NCBI GenBank assembly: GCA_031386985.1
Contig: JANNCV010000016.1
Location: forward strand, 355,544 to 419,543
Length of the DNA stretch: 64,000 bases
Source of the DNA: JANJUB01 sp031386985
Lineage (GTDB): Bacteria > Armatimonadota > Fimbriimonadia > Fimbriimonadales > Fimbriimonadaceae
Direction: 5' to 3'
This document shows, piece after piece, positions 50,997-57,898 of this stretch. Within the stretch, counting starts at the first letter, position 1; every line of letters begins with the position of its first letter. The position numbers were made by a program, and so were the translations under genes. The notes below the pieces were generated by a model that had not been told where the DNA came from, made no database searches, and was given only the letters and a program-made list of their open reading frames with translations.

Positions 50997-51410
50997 TTGA
51001 ATGGAGCAGAAATCGCACTTATGAATGAGCACGAAGAGGGATTTGCGCGTCGGTTCGTTACGCTCGAAAAGCGGTCCCGCTACGTGACCCTCCTGTCGTC
51101 GAAACGCGGCCGGGCGAAGGTGATTGCTAGTTTGTCCCACTTCGGAGACCTCGATCACCGCTTCGCTCTTGATGTTACAAGCGCAACAAAACCCGAAATC
51201 AGGAACCTGCTGCTAGAAAAGGGCGCGCCAAAGACCTGCTACATCATGTCAGAAGACCGCGAACGGGATGGGCTCGAAATGTCACTCGAACAGGCGATGG
51301 AGGAGTTGGTCTTTCATGTTGACGGGACATTGATCTCCTGCCTTCCGGGCAAGTTGGCATACCTTGAATTGGAGGGCTTCGATGGGCGCTTTATCCTTGA
51401 ACGGCCTTAG
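50997..51410 (+). CDS. Conserved cytoplasmic protein of unknown function
   Basis: A 137-residue protein: EGFARRFVTLEKRSRYVTLLSSKRGRAKVIASLSHFGDLDHRFAL, GAPKTCYIMSEDRERDG and ISCLPGKLAYLELEG. From memory this layout recurs in small planctomycete-type proteins with no known role. TTG at 50997 has TATTCT five bases upstream; ATG at 51021 is the alternative. Confidence 0.55.
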   Translation: MNGAEIALMNEHEEGFARRFVTLEKRSRYVTLLSSKRGRAKVIASLSHFGDLDHRFALDVTSATKPEIRNLLLEKGAPKTCYIMSEDRERDGLEMSLEQAMEELVFHVDGTLISCLPGKLAYLELEGFDGRFILERP

Positions 51411-51429
51411 TGATGAAAGTTCACAAAAC

Positions 51430-52254
51430 TCATGTAGAGCCTAATTTTGCCGCAATAAACTCATCCATGTCCACCATACGTGCTCCCAGCTTTAGTTCCT
51501 GCTCCAACGAAAACGTCGTTGCCTGCTTGAAGTCGCCCCTGCGAAACAAGTTCACTCGGCCAAGTTTCAAATCACAAATGACGGAATACCACGTTTTCGA
51601 GCCCGAGCTTTCAGCGGCTTTGACCCGATTGAGGATGTCGCCTAAGGCATCAACTGTCACCGGTTTGTTCAAGCGTAAACCGGCGTCGCATGCTTTGTAC
51701 CGGTTACACGTAATCTGACCTAGTGGCGTTGTGCTGGTGCGAAAGTTGGTGCCGATTTGGTAGTCCACGCCTCTCCTTCGCCACGTTGTCGCTTGACGCT
51801 CAATGATTGCGGAGGCACCGGTCGCATCGCCGATTACCATCTGTCCCGCACTGAAATAGGGCAAATCTAAGCCCTCCATGTAGCTCACGGCTTGCTCGAC
51901 GGTGCGACAGGTCGTGAGCATGTTGAAAACGCTGCTGAAGTTCCCTTTTGGCTTACCGGCCCTCGGCGCATCCAGGTTTTCCAAGGCGTTATAATCATAG
52001 AAGAGGCCCGCTTCATTCATCGCGGCTTCATCGGAAAATGGGTTTTTCTTGTAGCCAAACGAGACGAATCCCAGCGTTCCCTTCACTTGATTCGGGGGAA
52101 CGAAACGGACGTAGTGCTTCGACAGGGAAGAATCATTCGCTTCATCCTCATTCCCAGCCGCAAACACCTGCCCGCCCCTTGCCACGACGAAAATCGTGCA
52201 TGCCGGTGCCGCAGCAAAAGCGAGTAGCGCAAAAGATAAGATGAACGGCTTCAT
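51430..52254 (-). CDS. Secreted Ntn-hydrolase, C45/choloylglycine-hydrolase-like
   Basis: A 274-residue protein. The signal peptide ends at AAAPA, exposing Cys19 in CTIFVVARGGQVFAAGNEDE as the N-terminal nucleophile, the arrangement of linear-amide C-N hydrolases and acyl-CoA:6-APA acyltransferase-like enzymes. NEAGLFYDYNAL and GTNFRTS are further family-like blocks. The substrate is unknown. TAAATT lies 6 nt before ATG. Confidence 0.82.
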   Translation of the reverse strand: MKPFILSFALLAFAAAPACTIFVVARGGQVFAAGNEDEANDSSLSKHYVRFVPPNQVKGTLGFVSFGYKKNPFSDEAAMNEAGLFYDYNALENLDAPRAGKPKGNFSSVFNMLTTCRTVEQAVSYMEGLDLPYFSAGQMVIGDATGASAIIERQATTWRRRGVDYQIGTNFRTSTTPLGQITCNRYKACDAGLRLNKPVTVDALGDILNRVKAAESSGSKTWYSVICDLKLGRVNLFRRGDFKQATTFSLEQELKLGARMVDMDEFIAAKLGST

Positions 52255-52260
52255 ATGTAT

Positions 52261-52266
52261 AATTTA
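52261..52266 (-). promoter_or_regulatory. TAAATT -10 box for the Ntn-hydrolase gene
   Basis: TAAATT on the minus strand lies 6 nt before ATG at 52254. Confidence 0.3.
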
Positions 52267-52331
52267 CTGGAAGGGTTGGCCAGGTTTGAGTATGTTGGCC
52301 TATCATCGGTTGCGTTAACATCACGATTGCT

Positions 52332-52757
52332 ATGGCTTACTATATGCAAGTCTTCGTGGAAGGTCAGACGGCACCGACGCTCTCCGATCTCAGGGCCGCG
52401 TACCTGGGAAGTTCAGCGCAACTGCTGGGCAACGTGATTCAGCGAGGCGATGAGTGTTATGGGATCCTTTCAATTTCAATTTGGGGAGACAACCTCTTCG
52501 AGGGGGAACTAGACGAGTTTCGCGAATCTTTGGAAAATGTGCGTTGGAACTTCGATAAGATGAAGGTGCAACGCTGCCTGAACAGCGCCGTCGCCACGGT
52601 GACGGTTCAGGTGGTGTTTGGAGACCGTGAAATCCCTTTGACTTTATCCCACATTGACCCCTTGTTCAACTGGCTTCGGGCTCACTATTCGGGTCTTATC
52701 CAGGCCGACGGAGAGGGATTTTATGACGGCTCAAAGCTCATCGTCAAATTTGTCTAA
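52332..52757 (+). CDS. Small protein of unknown function
   Basis: Not recognised; 141 residues, no signal peptide, two alpha/beta halves: MQVFVEGQTAPTLSDLRAAYL and VTVQVVFGDREIPLTLSHIDPLFNWL. It is divergent from the Ntn-hydrolase gene across a 77-bp gap. Confidence 0.55.
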   Translation: MAYYMQVFVEGQTAPTLSDLRAAYLGSSAQLLGNVIQRGDECYGILSISIWGDNLFEGELDEFRESLENVRWNFDKMKVQRCLNSAVATVTVQVVFGDREIPLTLSHIDPLFNWLRAHYSGLIQADGEGFYDGSKLIVKFV

Positions 52758-52817
52758 CCAATACGCTCCGTTCGGAAACGTTTTTTCGTCTAAAGCCATT
52801 GTCAACTCGTGATTCAA

Positions 52818-53051
52818 ATGAAACCAAAGCTTTACCTGCTCGCCGTCATTTCCCTTGTACTGGTTGGATGCTCACCGGCCGAGAAGGCGTCGGAACCAAC
52901 TTCAAGCAGTCCATCTGCCAGCAATACGGCCTCACAATCAGAGGAAAAAGCGAAGTGCGAGGGCTGCACTACCGAGGTCGCGAAGGCCGAACTGGCGTCG
53001 CACGACGGCAAGATGCAGTGCAAGGCGTGTATCGCCGCGCACAATCATTAG
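52818..53051 (+). CDS. Small lipoprotein with paired CxxC motifs
   Basis: A 77-residue lipoprotein (lipobox SLVLVGCS). After a Ser-rich linker come CEGCTTEVAKAEL and MQCKACIAAHNH, two CxxC pairs 19 residues apart plus terminal histidines, the pattern of a small zinc-ribbon or metal-handling domain. A hairpin CCCGCT/AGCGGG follows. Function unknown. Confidence 0.6.
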   Translation: MKPKLYLLAVISLVLVGCSPAEKASEPTSSSPSASNTASQSEEKAKCEGCTTEVAKAELASHDGKMQCKACIAAHNH

Positions 53052-53139
53052 GGGCTACCCGCTTCGAACAAGGGGCAGCGGGCAAATCTATAACTATTCG
53101 AGAAATCGGGCTATAGGTATGCCCGCCGATGCGTATTAC

Positions 53140-53508
53140 ATGTCAATGATGAAGAATCTCTCTCGATTTGCCCGTCCCTTTGGAGTCCTCACTGCCGCCA
53201 TCGTAGTCCTCGCTTGCGGCGGAGGCGGTGCTTTAGGCGCGCCTCCGATTCCGACCAATTTGACCGGGATTCCCGGTGACACCGAAGCAACCCTGGCTTG
53301 GAACCCAAGCTACGGCGCGACTCACTACAACGTAAAGCGATCACTGACGATAGGCGGCCCATTCAACGTCATCTCCGGCCCCAACGTTCCAGCCTTTACG
53401 GATACGGGCTTAACGAACGGAACGACTTATTACTATGTGGTTAGCGCGGATAGTGTAGTCGGAGAGAGTGGTAACTCGGCGGTTGTTGCGGTTACTCCGA
53501 CGCCATAA
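53140..53508 (+). CDS. FN3-domain lipoprotein
   Basis: A 122-residue protein with an N-terminal lipobox (AAIVVLACGGGG) and one FN3 domain: PTNLTGIPGDTEATLAWNPSYGATHYNVKRS, TDTGLTNGTTYYYVVSADS and SAVVAVTPTP. The frame continues upstream to 52855 but there it overlaps the CxxC lipoprotein gene, so a start among the ATGs at 53140-53149 is chosen. It is a surface anchor or adhesion-type domain by family. Confidence 0.7.
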   Translation: MSMMKNLSRFARPFGVLTAAIVVLACGGGGALGAPPIPTNLTGIPGDTEATLAWNPSYGATHYNVKRSLTIGGPFNVISGPNVPAFTDTGLTNGTTYYYVVSADSVVGESGNSAVVAVTPTP

Positions 53509-53537
53509 ACCCTTGCATTTTTGGCGAAACTGTGCTC

Positions 53538-53543
53538 TATACT
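53538..53543 (+). promoter_or_regulatory. TATACT -10 box
   Basis: TATACT lies 6 nt before ATG at 53550, which makes ATG rather than GTG at 53532 the likely start. Confidence 0.35.
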
Positions 53544-53549
53544 CAGTTG

Positions 53550-54119
53550 ATGTCACCCGCGATCCCACTTGCCATAACCCTGCTTGTCGCCACGAGTGCG
53601 CCTGGTTCAAAGATGGATACTAGCCTGGGTGGATTGAAGATCGGGGCTCGGTTTCAAGAATCCACCTTTGATGCCAAGCAAAACTTGTATCTGCTGTCGA
53701 GCGGCGAATGCGATGGCGCGCACCTTCGCCTGGTGCTAAGTAGCGACTACCAGGCGATGATGGTGAACGAGGGCGCGCTCTACGAGGGTTTGGAGCAATG
53801 GGACATCGACCAGCGCGTGCGCCAATTCAAACAGGAGCACAAACCGGGGAAGATAAACCCGAAGACGAACTATGGCGTGCGGCTTGGCATGACCGAAGCA
53901 GAAGTTCTGCGAGTTCTGGGCAAACCCAAGAAGGCAATCTACAGCAAGAAGTTTCAGGCAAGAGAGCTGATCTACCGCCGCGAAGTGGTGTGGCCAAAGA
54001 AGAGAGGCGAAGAAGCGCGTAACGGCACGGGCATGCTCTGGAGCAACTATTACCTCTTCAGAAACGGGCGGCTGTTTTACATCGAGCTGTGCCAAGACTT
54101 AGTCGGCGGCGCTTGCTAG
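53550..54119 (+). CDS. Secreted protein, BamE-like C-terminal motif
   Basis: A 189-residue protein with a signal peptide (IPLAITLLVATSAPG). The segment NYGVRLGMTEAEVLRVLGKPKKA resembles the G-M-T/S-x-x-E-V-x-x-x-x-G-x-P helix-turn of the BamE/OmlA fold. The remainder is unrecognised. It is not evidence of a BAM complex here. Confidence 0.55.
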   Translation: MSPAIPLAITLLVATSAPGSKMDTSLGGLKIGARFQESTFDAKQNLYLLSSGECDGAHLRLVLSSDYQAMMVNEGALYEGLEQWDIDQRVRQFKQEHKPGKINPKTNYGVRLGMTEAEVLRVLGKPKKAIYSKKFQARELIYRREVVWPKKRGEEARNGTGMLWSNYYLFRNGRLFYIELCQDLVGGAC

Positions 54120-54155
54120 CTGGTCGCTCACTTCCAGCATTCTTATTGAACAGTT

Positions 54156-54563
54156 ATGCGTAGATGGCTCTTTCTCCTGATCGCATTGCTCATTGCGGTG
54201 ACGGCAGGCTGTAGCAAAGGGGGAGTGTCTCCGGCAGCATCCATGCAAACCGAGATCTCCCAGGATTTAGGCTCCGATATTGGGTTCGCCTCAGAGGAAC
54301 ACCTTCGGGAGCATTATTCCAAGCATGGGGCCGAGTTTGGTTCGATCAGCCAGTCGGAGTATTTGCGGCGAGCGCTGGCCCTCCGCGATGCACCTGTCGG
54401 CGGTACCATTCTGCAAATTATCCGAGCCGATGGTGTTCGATCACGGTTTGACCAAAGCTCCGGCGACTTCATCGCCTTTGGGCAAGACCTTACGATCCTC
54501 ACGTTCTTTCGCCCCAACGACGGGGAGCGTTACTTCAAGCGGCAAGCGCCCCGGCCCCGATAG
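54156..54563 (+). CDS. Lipoprotein with toxin-like C-terminal domain
   Basis: A 135-residue lipoprotein (lipobox VTAGCSK). Residues about 50-130 read EEHLREHYSKHGAEFGSIS, EYLRRALALRD, RFDQSSGDFIAFG, LTILTFFRPNDGERYF. From memory, the HxxKHGxEF ... RfD..tgeF ... I.TfF.P pattern is shared with small C-terminal domains of polymorphic (Rhs/CdiA-type) toxins, thought to be nucleases. Whether this copy is a toxin or a domesticated domain is unknown. Confidence 0.45.
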   Translation: MRRWLFLLIALLIAVTAGCSKGGVSPAASMQTEISQDLGSDIGFASEEHLREHYSKHGAEFGSISQSEYLRRALALRDAPVGGTILQIIRADGVRSRFDQSSGDFIAFGQDLTILTFFRPNDGERYFKRQAPRPR

Positions 54564-54718
54564 AAGTCTTTAGGACGAACAGCTTCGAAACCTGACGAAC
54601 CCGAAGCGTTGTCTCGTGCCAAAGATGGATTTGGACCGAGGCGTAGCCGCTGGGTCCACACACGAAAGGCGTGTGGGGATCACGTGCAACGCATGATGAG
54701 ACGGGCAGCTGGAATTCT

Positions 54719-55651
54719 TCAGTCAGCGAAAAATGTGGGTTCGTCTTGGATGCCGCCGAGGTCCGGAAGGCTCAGCGAGTGGAGGTACCATTCCAGCCGA
54801 GCCTTTACGCCCAAATGGTTGAAATCGATTCGATGAAGGCAAGCGAGAACGTGACCGCGTTCGTGCTCCATTAGGTCGCCTTGCGCCGCCTCCTCTAGAA
54901 GCGATCTCAGGCGCTCTATCGTCAGGAATTCGCGGTACCGTTCCATATTCACTTCCATGAACCCGAAGTCGTACAGCGCAGCGTGGGATTCAGTGAGGTA
55001 AACGCCGCCCCCTCCTTCGTTGGGCGTCCATGGCGCGACCCAAGGGGCACGATCAACCGGGTAGCACAGGCCCGTAGCCAAAACGAGCCAATAGCGCGCG
55101 CGCCCCGGCGACTTGGCATCACCGATTCGCTTGAGTATGGGGCCGACGATCGGGATGACCTGCCCAATCGCATTGAACATGTATAGGAAGAAGTCGCGGC
55201 AGTCGTTTCGTTTGCTGGTCGACTCGATATCTTCCGGATTGAGCGTATCAACCTGGGAGCAGAACGCGTCGGTTATCCATGCTTCGACGAGCTCTCTTCG
55301 TGCCGGGTCCATCATCTTTTCAAGAATGTTGCCCTTTCGGATCGCCTTGAACAGATCGCTCTCGGATTCAGGGGCGTAATCGCGGGCCGCCAGTCCATCG
55401 CGCCAAGTGATCAAGAAGCAGGGAAAGAGAAAGTCGAAAAGTTCTTGCTGCAACTCGTCGACATAGCACATATCGTTAAGGAAGTTCCACCAATCGTCTC
55501 GGCCAATTTGGTGCCATTGCTTTTTGATGAGAGTCTTGTATTCCGCGCCATCACCATCAAGCGGTACCTGGGTTACCCGCTCTGGCGCCCGAGGAAAACT
55601 GAAGATGCGTTGCATCTCGCGTACAAACTTGCGGTCGTAGTAGCTATCCAC
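54719..55651 (-). CDS. Unknown cytoplasmic protein
   Basis: Not recognised; 310 residues, helical and rich in Trp, Phe, Asp and Glu (KKQWHQIGRDDWWNFLNDM, ELFDFLFPCFLITWRDGL). There is no signal peptide. Its 3' end faces the lipoprotein above. The acidic helical composition resembles some immunity-type proteins, but no immunity family can be named. Confidence 0.5.
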   Translation of the reverse strand: MDSYYDRKFVREMQRIFSFPRAPERVTQVPLDGDGAEYKTLIKKQWHQIGRDDWWNFLNDMCYVDELQQELFDFLFPCFLITWRDGLAARDYAPESESDLFKAIRKGNILEKMMDPARRELVEAWITDAFCSQVDTLNPEDIESTSKRNDCRDFFLYMFNAIGQVIPIVGPILKRIGDAKSPGRARYWLVLATGLCYPVDRAPWVAPWTPNEGGGGVYLTESHAALYDFGFMEVNMERYREFLTIERLRSLLEEAAQGDLMEHERGHVLACLHRIDFNHLGVKARLEWYLHSLSLPDLGGIQDEPTFFAD

Positions 55652-55687
55652 AAACTATTATGGGCCCCTTCATGGGATCCCGAGATG

Positions 55688-55921
55688 TCAGATCAACGCA
55701 TCGCGGACAGCATCCTTGGATCTTCGGTCGGCCGGGCTCGGGACATCCAATAACTTCGGAGCTCGGCAATAGAAGCATCCGCAATAGGTGTGATGAACAG
55801 GGACGCAACCCACTTCGCGCCGCCCCTTAGGCGAATCTGGATCACGATAGCGCGATACAATTTGCCGCGCCCACTTCTTGCGCCGCGCCAAGTGAGCGCG
55901 CCGGATCGCCGAGCTTCGCAT
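55688..55921 (-). CDS. Small Cys/His protein
   Basis: A 77-residue basic protein: RRAHLARRKKWARQIVSRY, then CVPVHHTYCGCFYCRAPKLL. The CxC..C pattern after a basic helix resembles a recurrent small family ending in a MCGNPR-like motif (from memory), here altered to YCRAPK. It may be a zinc-binding nucleic-acid-associated protein. It is followed by the 310-residue unknown. Confidence 0.5.
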   Translation of the reverse strand: MRSSAIRRAHLARRKKWARQIVSRYRDPDSPKGRREVGCVPVHHTYCGCFYCRAPKLLDVPSPADRRSKDAVRDALI

Positions 55922-56083
55922 GAGTAGATTATGTCGCAAGTCTGCACTTGGAATCAAAAAACTTGTCTGGCGAGTATAACATTCTGCAGCATGCTCGGCT
56001 TTACATCGAAGGAAGAGCGCATAACACGCTTTTGGAAATGGTCGTGGCGTGACGCCGAACTATCACTAGCTACGCGATAATCA

Positions 56084-56485
56084 CTAAGGACATTCATATT
56101 TGACGCATGCGGCAATTTGTGCAGGCATTTCTGATGATCCGGGTAACTGCAACACCTCATCGCCATAGAAACAGCGGCCGTCAGGATTGACGTAGTGAAT
56201 AAAGAAGGCGACGCAACTCCGATCAGGCATGTCAGTTAGAACTTGTTCAAGCCACGGAACCTGGCGGTCCATCGGCTTTGCCAAATCTTGGGCCGACGCA
56301 GCATAACTAATCATATAGAAGTCCATTTCGGATGCTGGCCCAGCATGTTCGAGGACCAATATCCACGCATTCTGATGGAGCTCAATCATGCCCTCACGAT
56401 TAAACTCGGAAAACTCGTAGCGTTCCATTTCTGCGGTGACATCCTCTGGATTGTAGGGCCATTTATGAAGACCGGTGACTTGCAT
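56084..56485 (-). CDS. Unknown small protein
   Basis: Not recognised; 133 residues from ATG at 56485 (a TTG at 56521 is possible). Alpha/beta composition with LHQNAWILVLEHAGPASEMDFYMISYA and a C-terminal cysteine. No signal peptide. Confidence 0.45.
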   Translation of the reverse strand: MQVTGLHKWPYNPEDVTAEMERYEFSEFNREGMIELHQNAWILVLEHAGPASEMDFYMISYAASAQDLAKPMDRQVPWLEQVLTDMPDRSCVAFFIHYVNPDGRCFYGDEVLQLPGSSEMPAQIAACVKYECP

Positions 56486-56559
56486 GGCGTTTGAGTAAAT
56501 TTTGGCACAGTAGCATCGCAAATCCTATTGAAGATTCGGAGAAGGGAAGCAGGAAACGG

Positions 56560-57030
56560 TTATTGAAAAGACAGTTTGCGCAAGAAGTCGTCCGCCTCTT
56601 CCGAGGCGGTTCCCCATCGGACGGCGGTGATGGCGGAGATTCGCCAGATTTCGCGGTCTTGCTCCCGCATGAGGTCGTCATAATCCGCTAGCTCTGCCCA
56701 GGTTTTATCGCACCAAACCACCCTCACGGTTCTCCCTCCCGATTCCGCTCGGAACTTCAGGTGCAGTGTCTCGCCGGTCTGGGCGGCTGCTTCGATTGCT
56801 TCACGGATCACCAATCTCTTTCGTGAATACTGAATGTTATCGGGTTTGGTTGCTTTGAATGCCCGTAGCTGAACTAGCCGCTCGGAATATTGAGCGTCAA
56901 AATCAAAGAGGCTAATCTTGCTAATCGCGCAGGTTTCCTCGCCGTCATCTTCTCCCGTTGGGGAGATTTTGTTGACCGTGATTTGAGTTTCTGTGACTCG
57001 ACTCAGGATTCCCCACAGCATGCCGTCCAC
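56560..57030 (-). CDS. Unknown protein
   Basis: Not recognised; 156 residues. A beta-rich first half (GILSRVTETQITVNKISPTGE, ISLFDFDAQYSERLVQL) is followed by a helical half. The layout resembles small WYL- or Sm-like sensor proteins only loosely. Single gene, GTG start. Confidence 0.45.
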   Translation of the reverse strand: MDGMLWGILSRVTETQITVNKISPTGEDDGEETCAISKISLFDFDAQYSERLVQLRAFKATKPDNIQYSRKRLVIREAIEAAAQTGETLHLKFRAESGGRTVRVVWCDKTWAELADYDDLMREQDREIWRISAITAVRWGTASEEADDFLRKLSFQ

Positions 57031-57140
57031 GTCTCGCCATGGCGAGAAACCGATGGGCTTACCGGCGGCAAGGGCATGTTAAAGGCTTTTGTGCAAGTTC
57101 ATTGTGCTTGAGTTGTTGGCTCCGTTGGGCGCCGGATGGG

Positions 57141-57785
57141 TTACGGGGTTCTCTTGTTTGCCTTTCGAGTTTCATAAAGTCGCTCAGTGAATCCGCCTTG
57201 TTCGATGAAATCCTTCTCCAATCTAGCCAGAAGCCGATTCAACAGGTAGGTTGCTTGGTGGATAAGGCAGATTGCGGTGTTTGCTGCAACTTCTGCGGGG
57301 GCCTTCTCGAAGAATTTTGAGTAGAGGGAATAGGCGATGTCTTTGCGGAAAGAGCTTCGTTGGCGGTTGGACGTGTGGGACTGGTTAGACTGGTTGGGCT
57401 TTGGGTTCACGCCAGACTTGTCCGACTCTTGCTCGAACGCCTTGGCCCGAATCTTAAGGCAACGAGGATCGTCTTTGCTCCAGACGGGCAAGCCGTTCTG
57501 CCTGAGATAATCCTCATAGTCTAACTGGAGCTCAACTAGACTGCCCCTTGCAATATTGGTCAAGTAGAGTTCGCTTTTCTTCGAGGTTCCGGAATCAACG
57601 CTAGCTTCAGCGATATTCTGCCGCCCGCTTCGGGCCGCTTGGATCATCTGATCCGTGGTTCGGCTCTTCTTGTCAACGAATCTGTCACAAAAGACAACGG
57701 TTGCGTCGTACACAACCTCGGTTAGTTTGAAAGCGTGAAGACCTCGGAACCCGCCATGACTCGGAATGAGTGGGCGCTTCTGCAT
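57141..57785 (-). CDS. Four-helix bundle (S23/IVP-type) protein with repeat-encoded linker
   Basis: A 214-residue protein of the four-helix-bundle family related to proteins encoded in 23S rRNA intervening sequences. FRGLHAFKLTEVVYDATVVFCDRF, QMIQAARSGRQNIAEAS and SELYLTNIARGSLVELQLDYEDYL form the bundle; a C-terminal suffix domain (AANTAICLIHQATYLLNRLLARLEKDF) follows. The polar linker NPKPNQSNQSHTSNRQR is encoded by 9-bp GTxGGACxx repeats (57366-57401). No rRNA is adjacent. TAATCT lies 6 nt before ATG. Confidence 0.85.
   Translation of the reverse strand: MQKRPLIPSHGGFRGLHAFKLTEVVYDATVVFCDRFVDKKSRTTDQMIQAARSGRQNIAEASVDSGTSKKSELYLTNIARGSLVELQLDYEDYLRQNGLPVWSKDDPRCLKIRAKAFEQESDKSGVNPKPNQSNQSHTSNRQRSSFRKDIAYSLYSKFFEKAPAEVAANTAICLIHQATYLLNRLLARLEKDFIEQGGFTERLYETRKANKRTP
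57366..57401 (-). repeat. Tandem 9-bp repeat inside the four-helix gene
   Basis: GTTGGACGT, GTGGGACTG, GTTAGACTG and GTTGGGCTT in plus-strand reading. It codes for the Asn/Gln/Ser-rich linker. Confidence 0.7.
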
Positions 57786-57791
57786 CAGGCG

Positions 57792-57797
57792 AGATTA
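57792..57797 (-). promoter_or_regulatory. TAATCT -10 box for the four-helix gene
   Basis: TAATCT on the minus strand lies 6 nt before ATG at 57785. Confidence 0.3.
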
Positions 57798-57812
57798 CCT
57801 GGGGGGAAGAGC

Positions 57813-57882
57813 GTGGGACAAGTGGGACGGGTTGGACAAGTACGCATTCGTCCTACTTGTCCAACAAGTCCCACCCGTCTCC
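57813..57882. repeat. 9-bp repeats forming a long inverted repeat after groEL
   Basis: Three plus-strand units (GTGGGACAA, GTGGGACGG, GTTGGACAA; 57813-57839) face inverted units at 57851-57882. The arms 57822-57842 and 57854-57874 pair over 7 and 11 bp with one 3-nt symmetric mismatch. It lies just after the groEL stop on the minus strand and may act as its terminator. Confidence 0.7.
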
Positions 57883-57898
57883 TACTAAGCTCAGACTC

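Noticed and set aside
51410..51718. 102-codon plus-strand frame inside the Ntn-hydrolase gene
   Set aside because: Antisense shadow of a gene with a clear signal peptide and nucleophile Cys.
52855..53139. Long N-terminal extension of the FN3 lipoprotein
   Set aside because: It overlaps the CxxC lipoprotein gene in another frame, is Arg-rich, and would bury the lipobox in mid-protein.
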